A DNA stretch of 64,000 nucleotides from Bradyrhizobium sp. 190 (GCF_023073415.1 NZ_JADPJL010000023.1:124001-188000); one strand, 5' to 3'; shown: positions 44,391 to 53,430, numbered from the stretch's first letter. Made by a program: numbers and translations. The notes: generated by a model from the sequence alone, not told the origin.

Positions 44391-46667
44391 TCAGAACGTC
44401 GCGCCGACCTTCACCATGTAGGTCCTTCCTGGCAGCGGATAGGCCGAGAAGCGGCCGGGTGTGAACGAACTGGCGATGGCGTAGTCGTAGTACAGCGCAT
44501 CGAACAGGTTGTTCACGCTCAGCGACCAGAAGAAGCGCTCGTACTGTCCGCTAAGTTTCAGATCGGCGGTAGCACTGGCCGGAATGGGTCGCTGGGTGTT
44601 GGCTTGGTCGTTGTCCATGAAGCGCTCGCTCCAGGCACGTACGGTGGCGTCGAACACCAGGTAGTTCTGCCAGATATTCCAAGTCACGCCGCCCATGGCT
44701 GTATAGCGGGATACCAGCGGGACGTCGTCGCCTGCGAACGGCCCTTCGCGAAAGACAGCGCGCGTATAGGCCATGCCGCCGCGGAGCGTCACGGTGTCGC
44801 TGACGCGCAGCGAAGCGCTGGTCTCCGAGCCGTAGCGGCGGGTTGGATCGAGGTTCACGTTGAAAAACAGCGCCGGGATGAAATGGATCTCGTTCTCGAG
44901 GTCCATGTTGTAGATGCTCGATTGCATCTGGAATGCGCCGGCCTTGACGCGAAAGCCACCTTCGACGTCGTGTGAGGTCTGGGTTTTCAACTGAAAGGTC
45001 CCCGGAACGAAGAAAGGGCCGCTGGAGACGCGTTCATCGACGGTCGGAGTACGGAACGCGCGCGCGGCGCGGCCAAACACCGAGAATGTGTTGTTGAGCC
45101 GGTGCTCGAGCCCGACGTGCAAGGCGTATTGCGTCTCGTTGCTGTCGAGCGGGGAGGCCTGAGCGCTGCAATTAAAGAACATGGCGCAACCGGGCGCGTT
45201 GGCGTCGAACCGATCCCGGGCGCTCAGGCTGGTGTTTTGAATCCTGGCACCATAGGAGAAATCAGTCGTCGGCAACAGGCCTACGGTGTGCTGCCAGTAG
45301 CCGGCCACCGTCTGTTGCGACAGATCGTAGATGTGGGTCGGCGCAAGGCCCTTGAACGCGCCGCGATCCTGCTGGAACGTCGCGTCGTAATAATCGATGC
45401 CGGTCAGGATCTGTGAGGGAATCCCGAAGATCGAGTTCTTGACGCTCAATCTCGGCGTGATCGACCAGGTCAACAATGATGCGTCGTTATAGGTGGAGGA
45501 AAAGCTCGGAAGCGGCGACGCAAACGGTACCGTGCCGAAGAACCCGCTTTGCGTATCCTTTTTCCGCACGCCGCCGTCGACGATGAGCTCGGCGCCGTTC
45601 CACAGCGTTTTGGTGAAGCCGGCGGTGGCGCTGGCGCCCTGCTGATTGCCGTAATCGAACGGCGTGGCGGCGCCCCGGCGGTTCGTGACCAGTTCGTTGA
45701 CGCCTATCGAGGGATCGACGATGCGACCGCCCGGAAAACCGAGCTTCTGGTCGTCGCCGGTCACCGTCAGGAAGGCCTTGAGGTCGGGAGTGGTGTAATT
45801 GATATTGCCGACCCCGTTGCGCTGGTCGAGCGCATTATTTTCGCGATAGCCGTCGGACTTGATGGCGTTGCCATAGAACGACGTCGACCATGGTCCCGAA
45901 TTCAGCGCAGTCGAAACCGAGGCCATGCGCTGATTGAAGGAGCCGACACCGGCCTCTGCGCGCATCGCAACGGGTGGGCCGCCGACGCCGTTCTTCAGGA
46001 CAATATTGATAACGCCGCCGACCGCATTGTCACCGTAGAGCACCGCGCCGCTGTTGCCGCGCGTGATTTCGATGCGCTCGATCGAATCGCGCGGAATGGT
46101 CGAGAGATCGACGCCGGCCATGTCGATGTCGTTGAGCCTTCGGCCGTTGATGAGCACCAGGGTGTTTGAGGTCGCGAAAGCGCCAAACCCGCGCAGGTCG
46201 ACCGACGTCTTGGCGCCGTTCACGCCGCCAAAGAGAGACTGCAACTGCACGCCCGGCACCTGCGCGATGATCTCCTGCACGGTTTGGGCCGGCGAATGTG
46301 CAATCTCTTCGGCGGTAATAACGGTCGCCGACGCACCGACAATGCCGGAGAACTGCCGGCCGCCGCTTCCGCCGGCGCTTTGCGAGGCGCTTTCCGATGC
46401 GACGTTCGAGCCGGGCCCGGCCGCGGGCCGCGTGCCGGTCGACGGCGCAGCTGCCGGCACGACACGGCGCGAGGTCGATCCTTCATCGTAAGTCGGTTTT
46501 GCGCGGGTTCGGTTCGGGTCGGTGGGCGAGATTACCTCGATCGGCGGCAATTGCTCGGATTGGGCCTGCTGCGCCTCTGCGCCGGAAATGCCGAGCGATA
46601 CGATGGGTACCAGGAAACTGCTGGTGAGCCAGAAGCGGCGCTGCCGCGTGGCGGTGGTGGAAGACAT
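44391..46667 (-). CDS. btuB: TonB-dependent outer-membrane receptor, probably for cobalamin (BtuB-like)
   Basis: A 758-residue outer-membrane receptor. A signal peptide (about residues 1-32, ending GAEAQQAQ) is followed by a possible TonB box (LPPIEVISP), a linker rich in Ser/Gly/Pro, and the plug domain (about 105-235: AEEIAHSPAQTVQEIIAQVP; VLINGRRLNDIDM; ERIEITRGNSGAVLYG; VGGVINIVLKNGVGG). The 22-strand barrel ends in the typical Phe. It transports a large ligand with TonB-ExbBD. The cobalamin riboswitch 130 bases upstream makes vitamin B12 or another corrinoid the likely substrate. It is divergent from a BtuC-D-F-like importer. Confidence 0.88.
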   Translation of the reverse strand: MSSTTATRQRRFWLTSSFLVPIVSLGISGAEAQQAQSEQLPPIEVISPTDPNRTRAKPTYDEGSTSRRVVPAAAPSTGTRPAAGPGSNVASESASQSAGGSGGRQFSGIVGASATVITAEEIAHSPAQTVQEIIAQVPGVQLQSLFGGVNGAKTSVDLRGFGAFATSNTLVLINGRRLNDIDMAGVDLSTIPRDSIERIEITRGNSGAVLYGDNAVGGVINIVLKNGVGGPPVAMRAEAGVGSFNQRMASVSTALNSGPWSTSFYGNAIKSDGYRENNALDQRNGVGNINYTTPDLKAFLTVTGDDQKLGFPGGRIVDPSIGVNELVTNRRGAATPFDYGNQQGASATAGFTKTLWNGAELIVDGGVRKKDTQSGFFGTVPFASPLPSFSSTYNDASLLTWSITPRLSVKNSIFGIPSQILTGIDYYDATFQQDRGAFKGLAPTHIYDLSQQTVAGYWQHTVGLLPTTDFSYGARIQNTSLSARDRFDANAPGCAMFFNCSAQASPLDSNETQYALHVGLEHRLNNTFSVFGRAARAFRTPTVDERVSSGPFFVPGTFQLKTQTSHDVEGGFRVKAGAFQMQSSIYNMDLENEIHFIPALFFNVNLDPTRRYGSETSASLRVSDTVTLRGGMAYTRAVFREGPFAGDDVPLVSRYTAMGGVTWNIWQNYLVFDATVRAWSERFMDNDQANTQRPIPASATADLKLSGQYERFFWSLSVNNLFDALYYDYAIASSFTPGRFSAYPLPGRTYMVKVGATF

Positions 46668-46795
46668 GGTCGAGACCTCGGTATGACGTCAGTGGCACGT
46701 CACAGCGAACCAAGTCTCACCATGTGCTTTGAGCAGCTTAGGTGAAGCTAATGCCTGTACTCCCCGACCGACATCTTCGCGTGTGACCACGGCTG

Positions 46796-46968
46796 ACGGC
46801 AGGTCTCCTGGCTCGCGGGTCGTCACCCTTCGTCGCCTTCCCAGGACCGAGATTCCCAGTGGCCTATGACGAAGGATTCGCCGCTTACAGTTGCGGGGGC
46901 AGCCGCGGAATTGGGGAGTTTCCCCGCACCGCATTCCCTTTTGATCCCCAAAACGGGAACCGTCGGGA
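46796..46968 (-). promoter_or_regulatory. Cobalamin riboswitch (AdoCbl type) upstream of the TonB receptor
   Basis: Read on the minus strand, the conserved pieces are in order: AAAAGGGAATGCGGTG, CGGCTGCCCCCGCAACTGTAA, GCGGCGA, the B12 box GCCACTGGG (plus-strand complement at 46857-46863), CCTGGGAAGGCG, and the terminal GCGAGCCAGGAGACCTGCC. The order and spacing match the Rfam cobalamin class. It would lower expression of the receptor, and of anything cotranscribed, when cobalamin is plentiful. The plus-strand transporter genes have no such element of their own. Confidence 0.95.
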
Positions 46969-47125
46969 ACTATGGTAGAAGTTTGTCAAAGTCCGAGTCA
47001 ATCCGCCTTGGGCGCGCTCGCGATCCTCACTGGACGAGTGCGCTATTTTTGCCGCATGAGCTCTGCTGCCTGCTCATTGCCTGAGCTCCTGTACCGGGGC
47101 GGGTAAAACTGCTTTAGGACGATCG

Positions 47126-48169
47126 ATGAGTGTTGAGGCCGTAACCGTGACCAACGAGGATGCCGCGCGCCGGCGGATCGGCGCGACCGCGGCGCTTGCC
47201 GTTCTCGTTGGGCTGCTGGTGCTGATCTCGCTCGGCATTGGTCCCGTGCGGCTGTCGCCGCTTTCGGTGGCGGAAGCGCTGTTCGGCAGCGGCAGGGACG
47301 TGGCGCAGGTGATCGTGCGGGAAATCCGCCTGCCGCGAACGCTGCTGGCACTGGCGATCGGCGCCATTCTCGGTCTGTCTGGCGCGTCGCTGCAGGGCCT
47401 TTTGCGCAATCCGCTGGCCTCGCCCGAGCTGTTCGGCGCCCCGCAATCGGCCGCGTTCGGCGCGGTACTGGTGATCGCGCTGGGGCTGGCTGACGTACAC
47501 TCTTATGCGCTGCCGGTCGCGGCGATCATTGCGGCGTTCGCTTCCGTATTCGTGCTGCTGACCATCGCCGGCCGCAATGCCGGTCTGCTGATCCTCATCC
47601 TGTCGGGGCTTGCGATTTCGAGCTTTGCGGGAGCTGCCACCGCGCTGGTGATGAACCTCTCCAGCAACCCCTTCGTGGTGCTGGAGATCACGTTCTGGCT
47701 GCTCGGCTCGCTGGAGGACCGCAGCTTTCAGCATGTCATGCTGGCGTTTCCCTTCATCATTGCCGGCGCGATCATGCTGTTCAGCCAGCGCCATGCGTTT
47801 CGCGCGCTGAGCTTGGGCGAAGAAACCGCGCAGAGTCTCGGTGTCGATGTCGGCCGGCTGCGGCTGTTCGTCATTTCGGGCGTAGCGCTCGGCATCGGCG
47901 GCGCAGTCGCCGTGACCGGCACCATCGGTTTCATCGGCCTGGTCGCGCCGCATCTGATGCGACCGCTGATTGGGCATGATCCGGGGCGGCTTTTGGTGCC
48001 GAGCGCGCTCGCCGGCTCAGCGCTTTTGCTGGCGGCCGATATCGCGGTGCGCATCATCCCCTCGACGTCAGACATCAAGGTCGGTGTGCTGACCTCGATC
48101 ATCGGCGTGCCGTTCTTCCTCTATTTGATCATGCGCGAACGCCGCGCGCTGGGCGGAGGTGTCGCATGA
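47126..48169 (+). CDS. btuC: FecCD/BtuC-type ABC transporter permease
   Basis: A 347-residue inner-membrane permease of the iron-siderophore/B12 importer family, with about ten predicted helices. Motifs: REIRLPRTLLALAIGAILGL, LSGASLQGLLRNPLASPEL (typical FecCD), and the C-terminal IGFIGLVAPHLMRPLIGHDP. The start is the ATG at 47126 with AGGACG before it. It overlaps the ATPase gene by four bases. The substrate is inferred as cobalamin because a cobalamin riboswitch-controlled receptor is divergent from it; an iron-siderophore role remains possible. Confidence 0.85.
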   Translation: MSVEAVTVTNEDAARRRIGATAALAVLVGLLVLISLGIGPVRLSPLSVAEALFGSGRDVAQVIVREIRLPRTLLALAIGAILGLSGASLQGLLRNPLASPELFGAPQSAAFGAVLVIALGLADVHSYALPVAAIIAAFASVFVLLTIAGRNAGLLILILSGLAISSFAGAATALVMNLSSNPFVVLEITFWLLGSLEDRSFQHVMLAFPFIIAGAIMLFSQRHAFRALSLGEETAQSLGVDVGRLRLFVISGVALGIGGAVAVTGTIGFIGLVAPHLMRPLIGHDPGRLLVPSALAGSALLLAADIAVRIIPSTSDIKVGVLTSIIGVPFFLYLIMRERRALGGGVA

Positions 48170-48948
48170 GCGAGCAAGCTCTGCTGACGGCAAGGGGACT
48201 TGGCGTAACGCTGGCCGGCCGCGTCGTGCTGAAAGACGTTTCGCTGGCGCTGTCAGCGGGGCATCTGGTGGCGCTGGTCGGGCCGAACGGCGCCGGCAAG
48301 ACCACGCTGTTGCGGGCGCTGGCGGGATTGATCCCGTCCGAGGGCGAGATCGAGATCGGCGGCCATACGCTGGCTTCGTTGCCGCTGCGCGAAAGGGCAA
48401 AACGCTTTGGCTATTTGCCGCAGGGACATGTCGTGCATTGGCCGCTGCCGGCGCGCGATATCGTGGCGCTCGGTCGCTATCCGCATGGCGCCACCGATCC
48501 GGCGCGCCTGTCGCCCAGGGATGCCGAGGCGGTGCTGCGCGCGATGCATGCGGTCGATGTGATGGAGTTCAGCGATCGCCGCGTCACGGAACTGTCCGGC
48601 GGCGAGCGTAGCCGCGTCGCGCTGGCCCGCGCGCTGGCGGTGGAGGCGCCGGTCATCCTCGCCGACGAGCCGACCGCCTCGCTCGACCCGCGGCACCAGA
48701 TCGACGTCATGAAGAATTTGCGCGCGACCGCCGACAAGGGTGTGCTCGTTATTGTCGTGACGCATGATCTGGGCCTGGCGGCGCGGTTTGCCGACCATGT
48801 GCTGGTGCTGCGTGAAGGCCGCCTGGTGTCGCAGGGCGCGCCGGCAGAGGCGCTGTCCGAGCAGGTGATGGCGGATGTGTTCCGGATCTCGGCCTATCGC
48901 GCGGAATTCCAGCACGAGGCGGTGATTGTGCCGTGGGCGGATATCTGA
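48166..48948 (+). CDS. btuD: ABC transporter ATP-binding protein (BtuD/FecE-type)
   Basis: A 260-residue ATPase. Walker A GPNGAGKTT, Q-loop GYLPQGHVVHW, signature LSGGERSRVALARALAV, Walker B VILADEPTASLD and switch His VTHDLGLAA are intact. It energises the FecCD-like permease encoded immediately upstream (ATGA overlap), and its stop overlaps the start of the binding-protein gene (TGATG). The combination of three overlapping genes shows one transcript. Corrinoid import is the context-based assignment. Confidence 0.88.
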   Translation: MSEQALLTARGLGVTLAGRVVLKDVSLALSAGHLVALVGPNGAGKTTLLRALAGLIPSEGEIEIGGHTLASLPLRERAKRFGYLPQGHVVHWPLPARDIVALGRYPHGATDPARLSPRDAEAVLRAMHAVDVMEFSDRRVTELSGGERSRVALARALAVEAPVILADEPTASLDPRHQIDVMKNLRATADKGVLVIVVTHDLGLAARFADHVLVLREGRLVSQGAPAEALSEQVMADVFRISAYRAEFQHEAVIVPWADI

Positions 48949-49778
48949 TGCGACGGCGGCTGGCACTTCTGTTCGTGATGCTCGCGCTTTCGTGCGTCGG
49001 TGCGTCGGCGGCCACCCTGCCGCGCCTTGTGTCGATGAACGTCTGCACCGATCAATTGCTGCTGACGCTTGCCGACCCCGAACAGATTCTGGGATTGAGC
49101 CGATTTTCGCGGGACGGCTGGCAATCCCAGGCGGGCGACATCAGCCGCTATCCGGTGTTATCAGGAGGAGCCGAGGACGTGCTGCTCATCAAGCCCGACA
49201 TCGTCGTCGCCAGCGCGTTCGACAAGCGCTCGACGCGGGAGCTGTTGAAGGCCAAGGGGCTTCGTCTTGCCGAACTCGCCGTGCCGCGAACCCTCGACGA
49301 AGCGCGGCAGCAGATCCGCGAGGCCGGCGACATCACCGGACACCCCGATCGTGCTGCTGCTGAAATCGCGCGGCTGGATGCGGCGCTGGCGCGCGCCCGC
49401 CGCGCGGTCTCGGAGCGGCACTATCGCGTGCTGCCGTTGTCGCGGCGCGGCTGGGTGGCGGGCAGCGACAGTTTTGTCGGTTCGCTGCTGGCCGAAACCG
49501 GCTTGCGCAGTGCGGCCGGCGATCTCGGTTTCAGCTTCGGCGGATTTGCCTCGCTGGAGGCGATCGTGAATCTGCGGCCGGACTTCATCGTGGTTTCGCA
49601 GGCCGGCGATTATGCGAGGGACGACGGCCAGGCATTTCTGCTGCATCCGGCACTGGAGCGCTTCTACCCACCGGAAAAGCGCATCGTGATTCCGGAACGC
49701 ATGACCGAGTGCGGCGGCGTGATGCTGGCGGATGCGCTCGACGCGCTGACGGCAGAGGTGAAGCGCGTGGGGCGGTGA
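48948..49778 (+). CDS. btuF: Periplasmic binding protein of the BtuF/FecB type
   Basis: A 276-residue helical-backbone (type III) periplasmic binding protein. A signal peptide (RRRLALLFVMLALSCVGASA) precedes LPRLVSMNVCTDQLLLTLAD, the two-lobe domain with LLIKPDIVVASAFDKRST, GWVAGSDSFVGSLLAETGLR, and a final lobe (LRPDFIVVSQAGDY). It delivers ligand to the FecCD-like permease. The start is the ATG at 48948; a GTG at 48933 would move it into the ATPase gene. A palindromic repeat starts seven bases after the stop and probably ends the transcript. Confidence 0.85.
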   Translation: MRRRLALLFVMLALSCVGASAATLPRLVSMNVCTDQLLLTLADPEQILGLSRFSRDGWQSQAGDISRYPVLSGGAEDVLLIKPDIVVASAFDKRSTRELLKAKGLRLAELAVPRTLDEARQQIREAGDITGHPDRAAAEIARLDAALARARRAVSERHYRVLPLSRRGWVAGSDSFVGSLLAETGLRSAAGDLGFSFGGFASLEAIVNLRPDFIVVSQAGDYARDDGQAFLLHPALERFYPPEKRIVIPERMTECGGVMLADALDALTAEVKRVGR

Positions 49779-49784
49779 TGCTTT

Positions 49785-49878
49785 CGTAGGGTGGGCAAAG
49801 CGAAGCGTGCCCACCATCTAGCGGCAATCCGTTGATAGATGGTGGGCACGGCGCAAGAGCGCCTTTGCCCACCCTACG
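49785..49878. repeat. Dispersed palindromic repeat, copy 5
   Basis: CGTAGGGTGGGCAAAGCGAA pairs with the terminal GCCTTTGCCCACCCTACG, and GTGCCCACCATCTA with TAGATGGTGGGCAC. It lies between the convergent btuF-like and metallo-beta-lactamase/rhodanese genes. Confidence 0.93.
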
Positions 49879-49882
49879 GTCT

Positions 49883-50923
49883 TCACCCCTGAACCACCGG
49901 GCCGCCGATCTTCTTCCAGGCATCAATCCCGCCCTCGATATGCGCCGTATTTGCCAGCCCCGCGTTCTTCGCGGCGGTCACCGCCATAGCGGAGCGTTCA
50001 CCGAAGGCGCAGAAGAACACGACGCGGCGGCCGGTGGCGGCGGCTACTTCGCGCAGCATGCCGCCGGGCTTCAGGCTCTCCGCGATGCCGGGGTAGGGCG
50101 CATGCAGCGCGCCCGAGATCGTGCCGTGTTTGGCGCGCTCGCTGGTTTCGCGCAAATCGACCAGCAGGATGTCGGGCCGGCCGAGACGGTTGATCGCGTC
50201 GCGGGCGCTTAGCGCTAGCCCCTGCTTGGCAAGCTCCTCCTGATGCAGGCCGACATGCATGTTGGCGGGCACGGCAACGTCCATCATCTTCGGGTTCGGC
50301 AGCTTCAGGTTGGCCATCAGCTCGATATATTCGTCGACCGAGCGTACTTGAAGACGCGGATTGTAACGCCGCTCCTCGCCGATGGTGGAAACCGTGTCGC
50401 CCTTGTAGTCGTGGGCGGGGAACACCATGGTTTCGTCAGGCAGTTTCAGCAGCCGGTTGAAGATCGATTCATATTGTGCGCGCGAAGAGCCGTTCTGAAA
50501 GTCAGTGCGGCCGGTGCCGCGGATCAGAAGCGTATCGCCGGTGAAGACGCGGTCGCCCATCAAGTAAGAATAGGAATCGTCGGTGTGGCCGGGCGTGTAC
50601 ATGACGTCGAGGCTCAGGCCCTCGATCATCACCTTGTCGCCGTCGGAAACCCGCATCGACACCACGTCAGCCTTGCTCTGCTCGCCCATGATGGTGATGC
50701 ACTGGGTGCGGTCGCGCAGTTCGCCGAGGCCCGTGACGTGGTCGGCGTGCAGATGGGTGTCGACCGCCTTCACCAGCCGCAAATCGAGCTCGCGCAGGAG
50801 CTGGCAATAACGGTCGGCCTTCTCCAGCACGGGGTCGAGGATCAACGCCTCGCCGCCGGCGCGGCTCGCCAGCAGGTAACTGTAGGTGCCCGAAACGCTG
50901 TCGAAGAGCTGACGGAAGATCAT
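49883..50923 (-). CDS. Persulfide dioxygenase-rhodanese fusion (ETHE1-like MBL fold)
   Basis: A 346-residue two-domain enzyme. The metallo-beta-lactamase domain (about residues 1-235) has HLHADH at 57-62, His113 (TPGHTDDS), Asp130 (FTGDTLL), His171 (PAHDY) and TGRTDFQ, the ETHE1 persulfide dioxygenase set. The C-terminal rhodanese domain (about 240-345) has a catalytic-loop Cys305 (FFCAFGERS). It should oxidise glutathione persulfide to sulfite and move sulfane sulfur. It lies 207 bases downstream of the dsrE gene, in the sox direction, so it probably belongs to the sulfur regulon. Confidence 0.88.
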   Translation of the reverse strand: MIFRQLFDSVSGTYSYLLASRAGGEALILDPVLEKADRYCQLLRELDLRLVKAVDTHLHADHVTGLGELRDRTQCITIMGEQSKADVVSMRVSDGDKVMIEGLSLDVMYTPGHTDDSYSYLMGDRVFTGDTLLIRGTGRTDFQNGSSRAQYESIFNRLLKLPDETMVFPAHDYKGDTVSTIGEERRYNPRLQVRSVDEYIELMANLKLPNPKMMDVAVPANMHVGLHQEELAKQGLALSARDAINRLGRPDILLVDLRETSERAKHGTISGALHAPYPGIAESLKPGGMLREVAAATGRRVVFFCAFGERSAMAVTAAKNAGLANTAHIEGGIDAWKKIGGPVVQG

Positions 50924-50996
50924 GACCGCTGCTGCCGGATGTTGCTTCTCAAGTCTATCACATTATGGCCGGACGTAGCTCCAGCCCTGCTCTTCA

Positions 50997-51120
50997 CGTC
51001 ATTGCGAGGAGCGTTAGCGACGAAGCAATCCAGCTTTCGCGCAGGGATAGATGGATTGCTTCGCTTCGCTCGCAATGACGGGAGGGGGCCGCATTCGCGG
51101 CCTGCTCGCTCGCAATGACG
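50997..51120. repeat. Dispersed palindromic repeat (CGTCATTGCGAGGAGCG family)
   Basis: CGTCATTGCGAGGAGCG, GCAATCC, then GGATTGCTTCGCTTCGCTCG and two copies of CTCGCAATGACGG. Related to 1764-1875. It lies in the gap between the dsrE-like and MBL-rhodanese genes. Confidence 0.88.
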
Positions 51121-51130
51121 GTGTGAGCGG

Positions 51131-51592
51131 TCATGGCCTCACCAATGTGTAGCCGTTCTCGGTCAAAAATAGTATTTGAGCGACACCGACCTGCACCGGC
51201 GTTGCCGCTGATATGAATTCCGGCCGCTTGCCGGCCTCGCGTTCGAGCGTATCGACGGTGTTGAGGCAGATGTCGAAACGCGCGCCCTGCACCACCAGGC
51301 TCTCGACCATCTTGCGGTTGGGATTTTCCGGGCGCAGCAGCTCGATGCCGGGACCGAACGCGACGACCTCGATCGCGACCTTGTCGGGATCGTAGTGCTT
51401 CATCAAATTGCTGGCGACGCTGAGCACGAGGCCCTGCTTGCGCGGGTCGTTGTCGGAGAGCTGCAGCACGACCTTGTGCTCGGCAAACGGCTTGTCCTGC
51501 AGCGGCGCCTGCTGGGCGCGGGCTTCGGGCGCGGCGGCTGCGATCAGAAGCGCCGCGGCCACGGTGCGAATGAATGTCGAAAAACCGCTCAT
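51131..51592 (-). CDS. DsrE-family sulfur protein, periplasmic
   Basis: A 153-residue protein. A signal peptide (FIRTVAAALLIAAAAPEARA, about residues 7-26) precedes a DsrE/DsrF-like alpha/beta domain (HKVVLQLSDNDPRKQGLVLS; AIEVVAFGPGIELLRPENPN; GARFDICLNTVDTLER, with Cys at about residue 109). Members carry or bind sulfane sulfur. The start is the ATG at 51592, overlapping the soxB stop (ATGA), so it is part of the sox operon. A longer frame to 51736 overlaps soxB. Its exact function in thiosulfate oxidation is not established. Confidence 0.8.
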   Translation of the reverse strand: MSGFSTFIRTVAAALLIAAAAPEARAQQAPLQDKPFAEHKVVLQLSDNDPRKQGLVLSVASNLMKHYDPDKVAIEVVAFGPGIELLRPENPNRKMVESLVVQGARFDICLNTVDTLEREAGKRPEFISAATPVQVGVAQILFLTENGYTLVRP

Positions 51593-53343
51593 CCCTGTCC
51601 CGCAATGCCCGGATTGTCCTCGACGCCTTTCAGCGTGACGCCAGGCAGCGACCGGTTGGGCGGCTTGCCGGAGCGGAGATGCCTGGCGACCACGTCCCAG
51701 ACCGGCGCGCCGCTCTGCTCGTTGACCGAGGCCCACCCCGCCACCTTGTAGCTCTTGCCGGCTTGCAGCGCATGACCGTTGTCGAGCTTCAGTTCGGAAA
51801 TCCGCTTGCCCACGCTCTCGTTCGGACTGCAGGTGTAGGCGAGGCCGCCGACGCGGACCATGTCGCCGCCCTGCTGGTAATAGGGATCGGCGTTGAAGAG
51901 ATTGTCGCAGATGTCTTCCAGCACGTCCTTGATCTGGCCGCCGGTCATGGTCTGGACGTAGGTCTCCGGATAGGTGACGGCGGTCTGCGCCATCACGTCC
52001 TCCATCGTCAGTGGCTGGCCCGCCAGCGCGGTGGTGCCCCAGCGAAAACCCGGCGACAGCGCGATCTCGGCATTCAATTCGCCGCGCAGCGCGTCGCAGA
52101 TCAGTTGATCCATCGTGCCGCTGAAATTGCCGCGGCGATAGAGCAGGCGGTCGGCGGCGGCAATCTTTTCGTCCAGCGCCGCCGCATGCGGCGCGCGTAT
52201 CTTGTCGATCAGCGCCTGCATGGCGGTATCGGGCTTCAGCAACTCCGAAAACACCGGGAGCAGCCGGTAGCGTACATTGCTGACCTTGCCCTTGCCGACG
52301 TCGAGATCGAGCACCGCCAGAAACTTGCCGTTCGAACCGGCATTGGTGACGAGCGTGACGCCGCTTGCGTTGGTTACGGCGATCGGCTGCGGCACGGCGT
52401 CGTGGGTATGGCCGCCGAGAATGACGTCGATGCCGGTGACGCGGCTGGCGAGCTTGAGGTCGACATCCATGCCGTTATGCGAGAGCAGGATGACGGCATC
52501 GACCTTGTCGGTGTTGCGATGCGTATCGACGAGCTTTTGCAGCTCCTCGTCGCGGATGCCGAACTTCCAGTCCGGCGTGAAACGCTTCGGGTGCGCGATC
52601 GGCACATAGGGGAACGCCTGCCCGATCACGGCGATGCGATACCCGCTGATTTCCTTGATGATGGACGGCTTGAAGACGCGTCCCGAAGCCGGATCGAACG
52701 CCTTGGCGTCGTTGAAGGCGGCTTCTTCCGTGAGGAAGACGTTCTGCGCCAGAAATTCGCCCTTGAAGCGTTCGAGGTTGGCGCGCAGCGCCTTCTCGCC
52801 GTAGGTGAATTCCCAATGGCCGGTCATCGCCTCAATGCCGAGCAGGTTGGCGGCGTCGACCATGTCGGCGCCCTGCAGCGTGTTGGAAAGGCCGGTGCCC
52901 TGCCAGAGGTCGCCGCCGTCGAGCAGCAACGCGCGCCCTGCGCCGGCCTCGCTGCGCATCCGGTCGACCAATGTCTTCAGATGCGCGAAGCCGCCGAGCT
53001 TGCCGAAGCGGCCGGCAGCTTTCTCGAACTCGATGCAGGTGAAAGCATAGGCATCGGCACTGTCGGGCCGGATGCCGAAGCGGTCGAGGAAGGCCCGCCC
53101 AACAAGGTGCGGCGGGTTGCCGCGCATCGGCCCGACGCCGAGATTGACGCTCGGCTCCCGGAAAAACACCGGCCGAAGCTGCGCATGGGTATCGGTGATG
53201 TGCAGGATGCGCGCATTGCCGAAGCGCTCGAGATCGTAAACGCCCGCGTTATTATCGGCGGCCTGCGCGCGGAGCCGCGGCAGGCCACCCGTCAGGGTGG
53301 CGGCGCCCGCTAGCGTCAGGAAATCGCGGCGGCGGATGGTCAT
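51589..53343 (-). CDS. soxB: SoxB, sulfate thiol hydrolase (5'-nucleotidase/metallophosphatase fold)
   Basis: A 584-residue periplasmic hydrolase that releases sulfate from the SoxY-bound cysteine-S-sulfonate. A twin-arginine signal (RRRDFLTLAGAATLTGG, residues 4-20) is followed by the dinuclear-metal motifs ILHITDTHAQL, LLDGGDLWQGTG, LGIEAMTGHWEFTYGEKAL and VILGGHTHDAVP. It overlaps the dsrE-type gene and follows the soxK-like gene after 84 bases that include a dispersed repeat (53380-53430). Length matches known SoxB. Confidence 0.93.
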   Translation of the reverse strand: MTIRRRDFLTLAGAATLTGGLPRLRAQAADNNAGVYDLERFGNARILHITDTHAQLRPVFFREPSVNLGVGPMRGNPPHLVGRAFLDRFGIRPDSADAYAFTCIEFEKAAGRFGKLGGFAHLKTLVDRMRSEAGAGRALLLDGGDLWQGTGLSNTLQGADMVDAANLLGIEAMTGHWEFTYGEKALRANLERFKGEFLAQNVFLTEEAAFNDAKAFDPASGRVFKPSIIKEISGYRIAVIGQAFPYVPIAHPKRFTPDWKFGIRDEELQKLVDTHRNTDKVDAVILLSHNGMDVDLKLASRVTGIDVILGGHTHDAVPQPIAVTNASGVTLVTNAGSNGKFLAVLDLDVGKGKVSNVRYRLLPVFSELLKPDTAMQALIDKIRAPHAAALDEKIAAADRLLYRRGNFSGTMDQLICDALRGELNAEIALSPGFRWGTTALAGQPLTMEDVMAQTAVTYPETYVQTMTGGQIKDVLEDICDNLFNADPYYQQGGDMVRVGGLAYTCSPNESVGKRISELKLDNGHALQAGKSYKVAGWASVNEQSGAPVWDVVARHLRSGKPPNRSLPGVTLKGVEDNPGIAGQG

Positions 53344-53379
53344 GCGGGTCTCCGCGCGTCGTAATGGCTCTTAATTGTT

Positions 53380-53430
53380 GAGCATAATCTTGGCGGAAAA
53401 CCGGCTTCCACTTTTCCGGATCATGCTCTA
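53380..53430. repeat. Dispersed repeat (GCATGATCCGGAAAAGTGGAA type) inside the sox operon
   Basis: GAGCATAATCTTGGCGGAAA and TTTTCCGGATCATGCTC pair imperfectly, and CGGAAAACCGGCTTCCACTT is internal. The same family is at 54942-55018. It lies between soxK and soxB. Confidence 0.8.

Noticed and set aside
46866..47084. A 72-codon plus-strand frame over the riboswitch region
   Set aside because: It runs through the conserved riboswitch RNA core and has no coding signal of its own.
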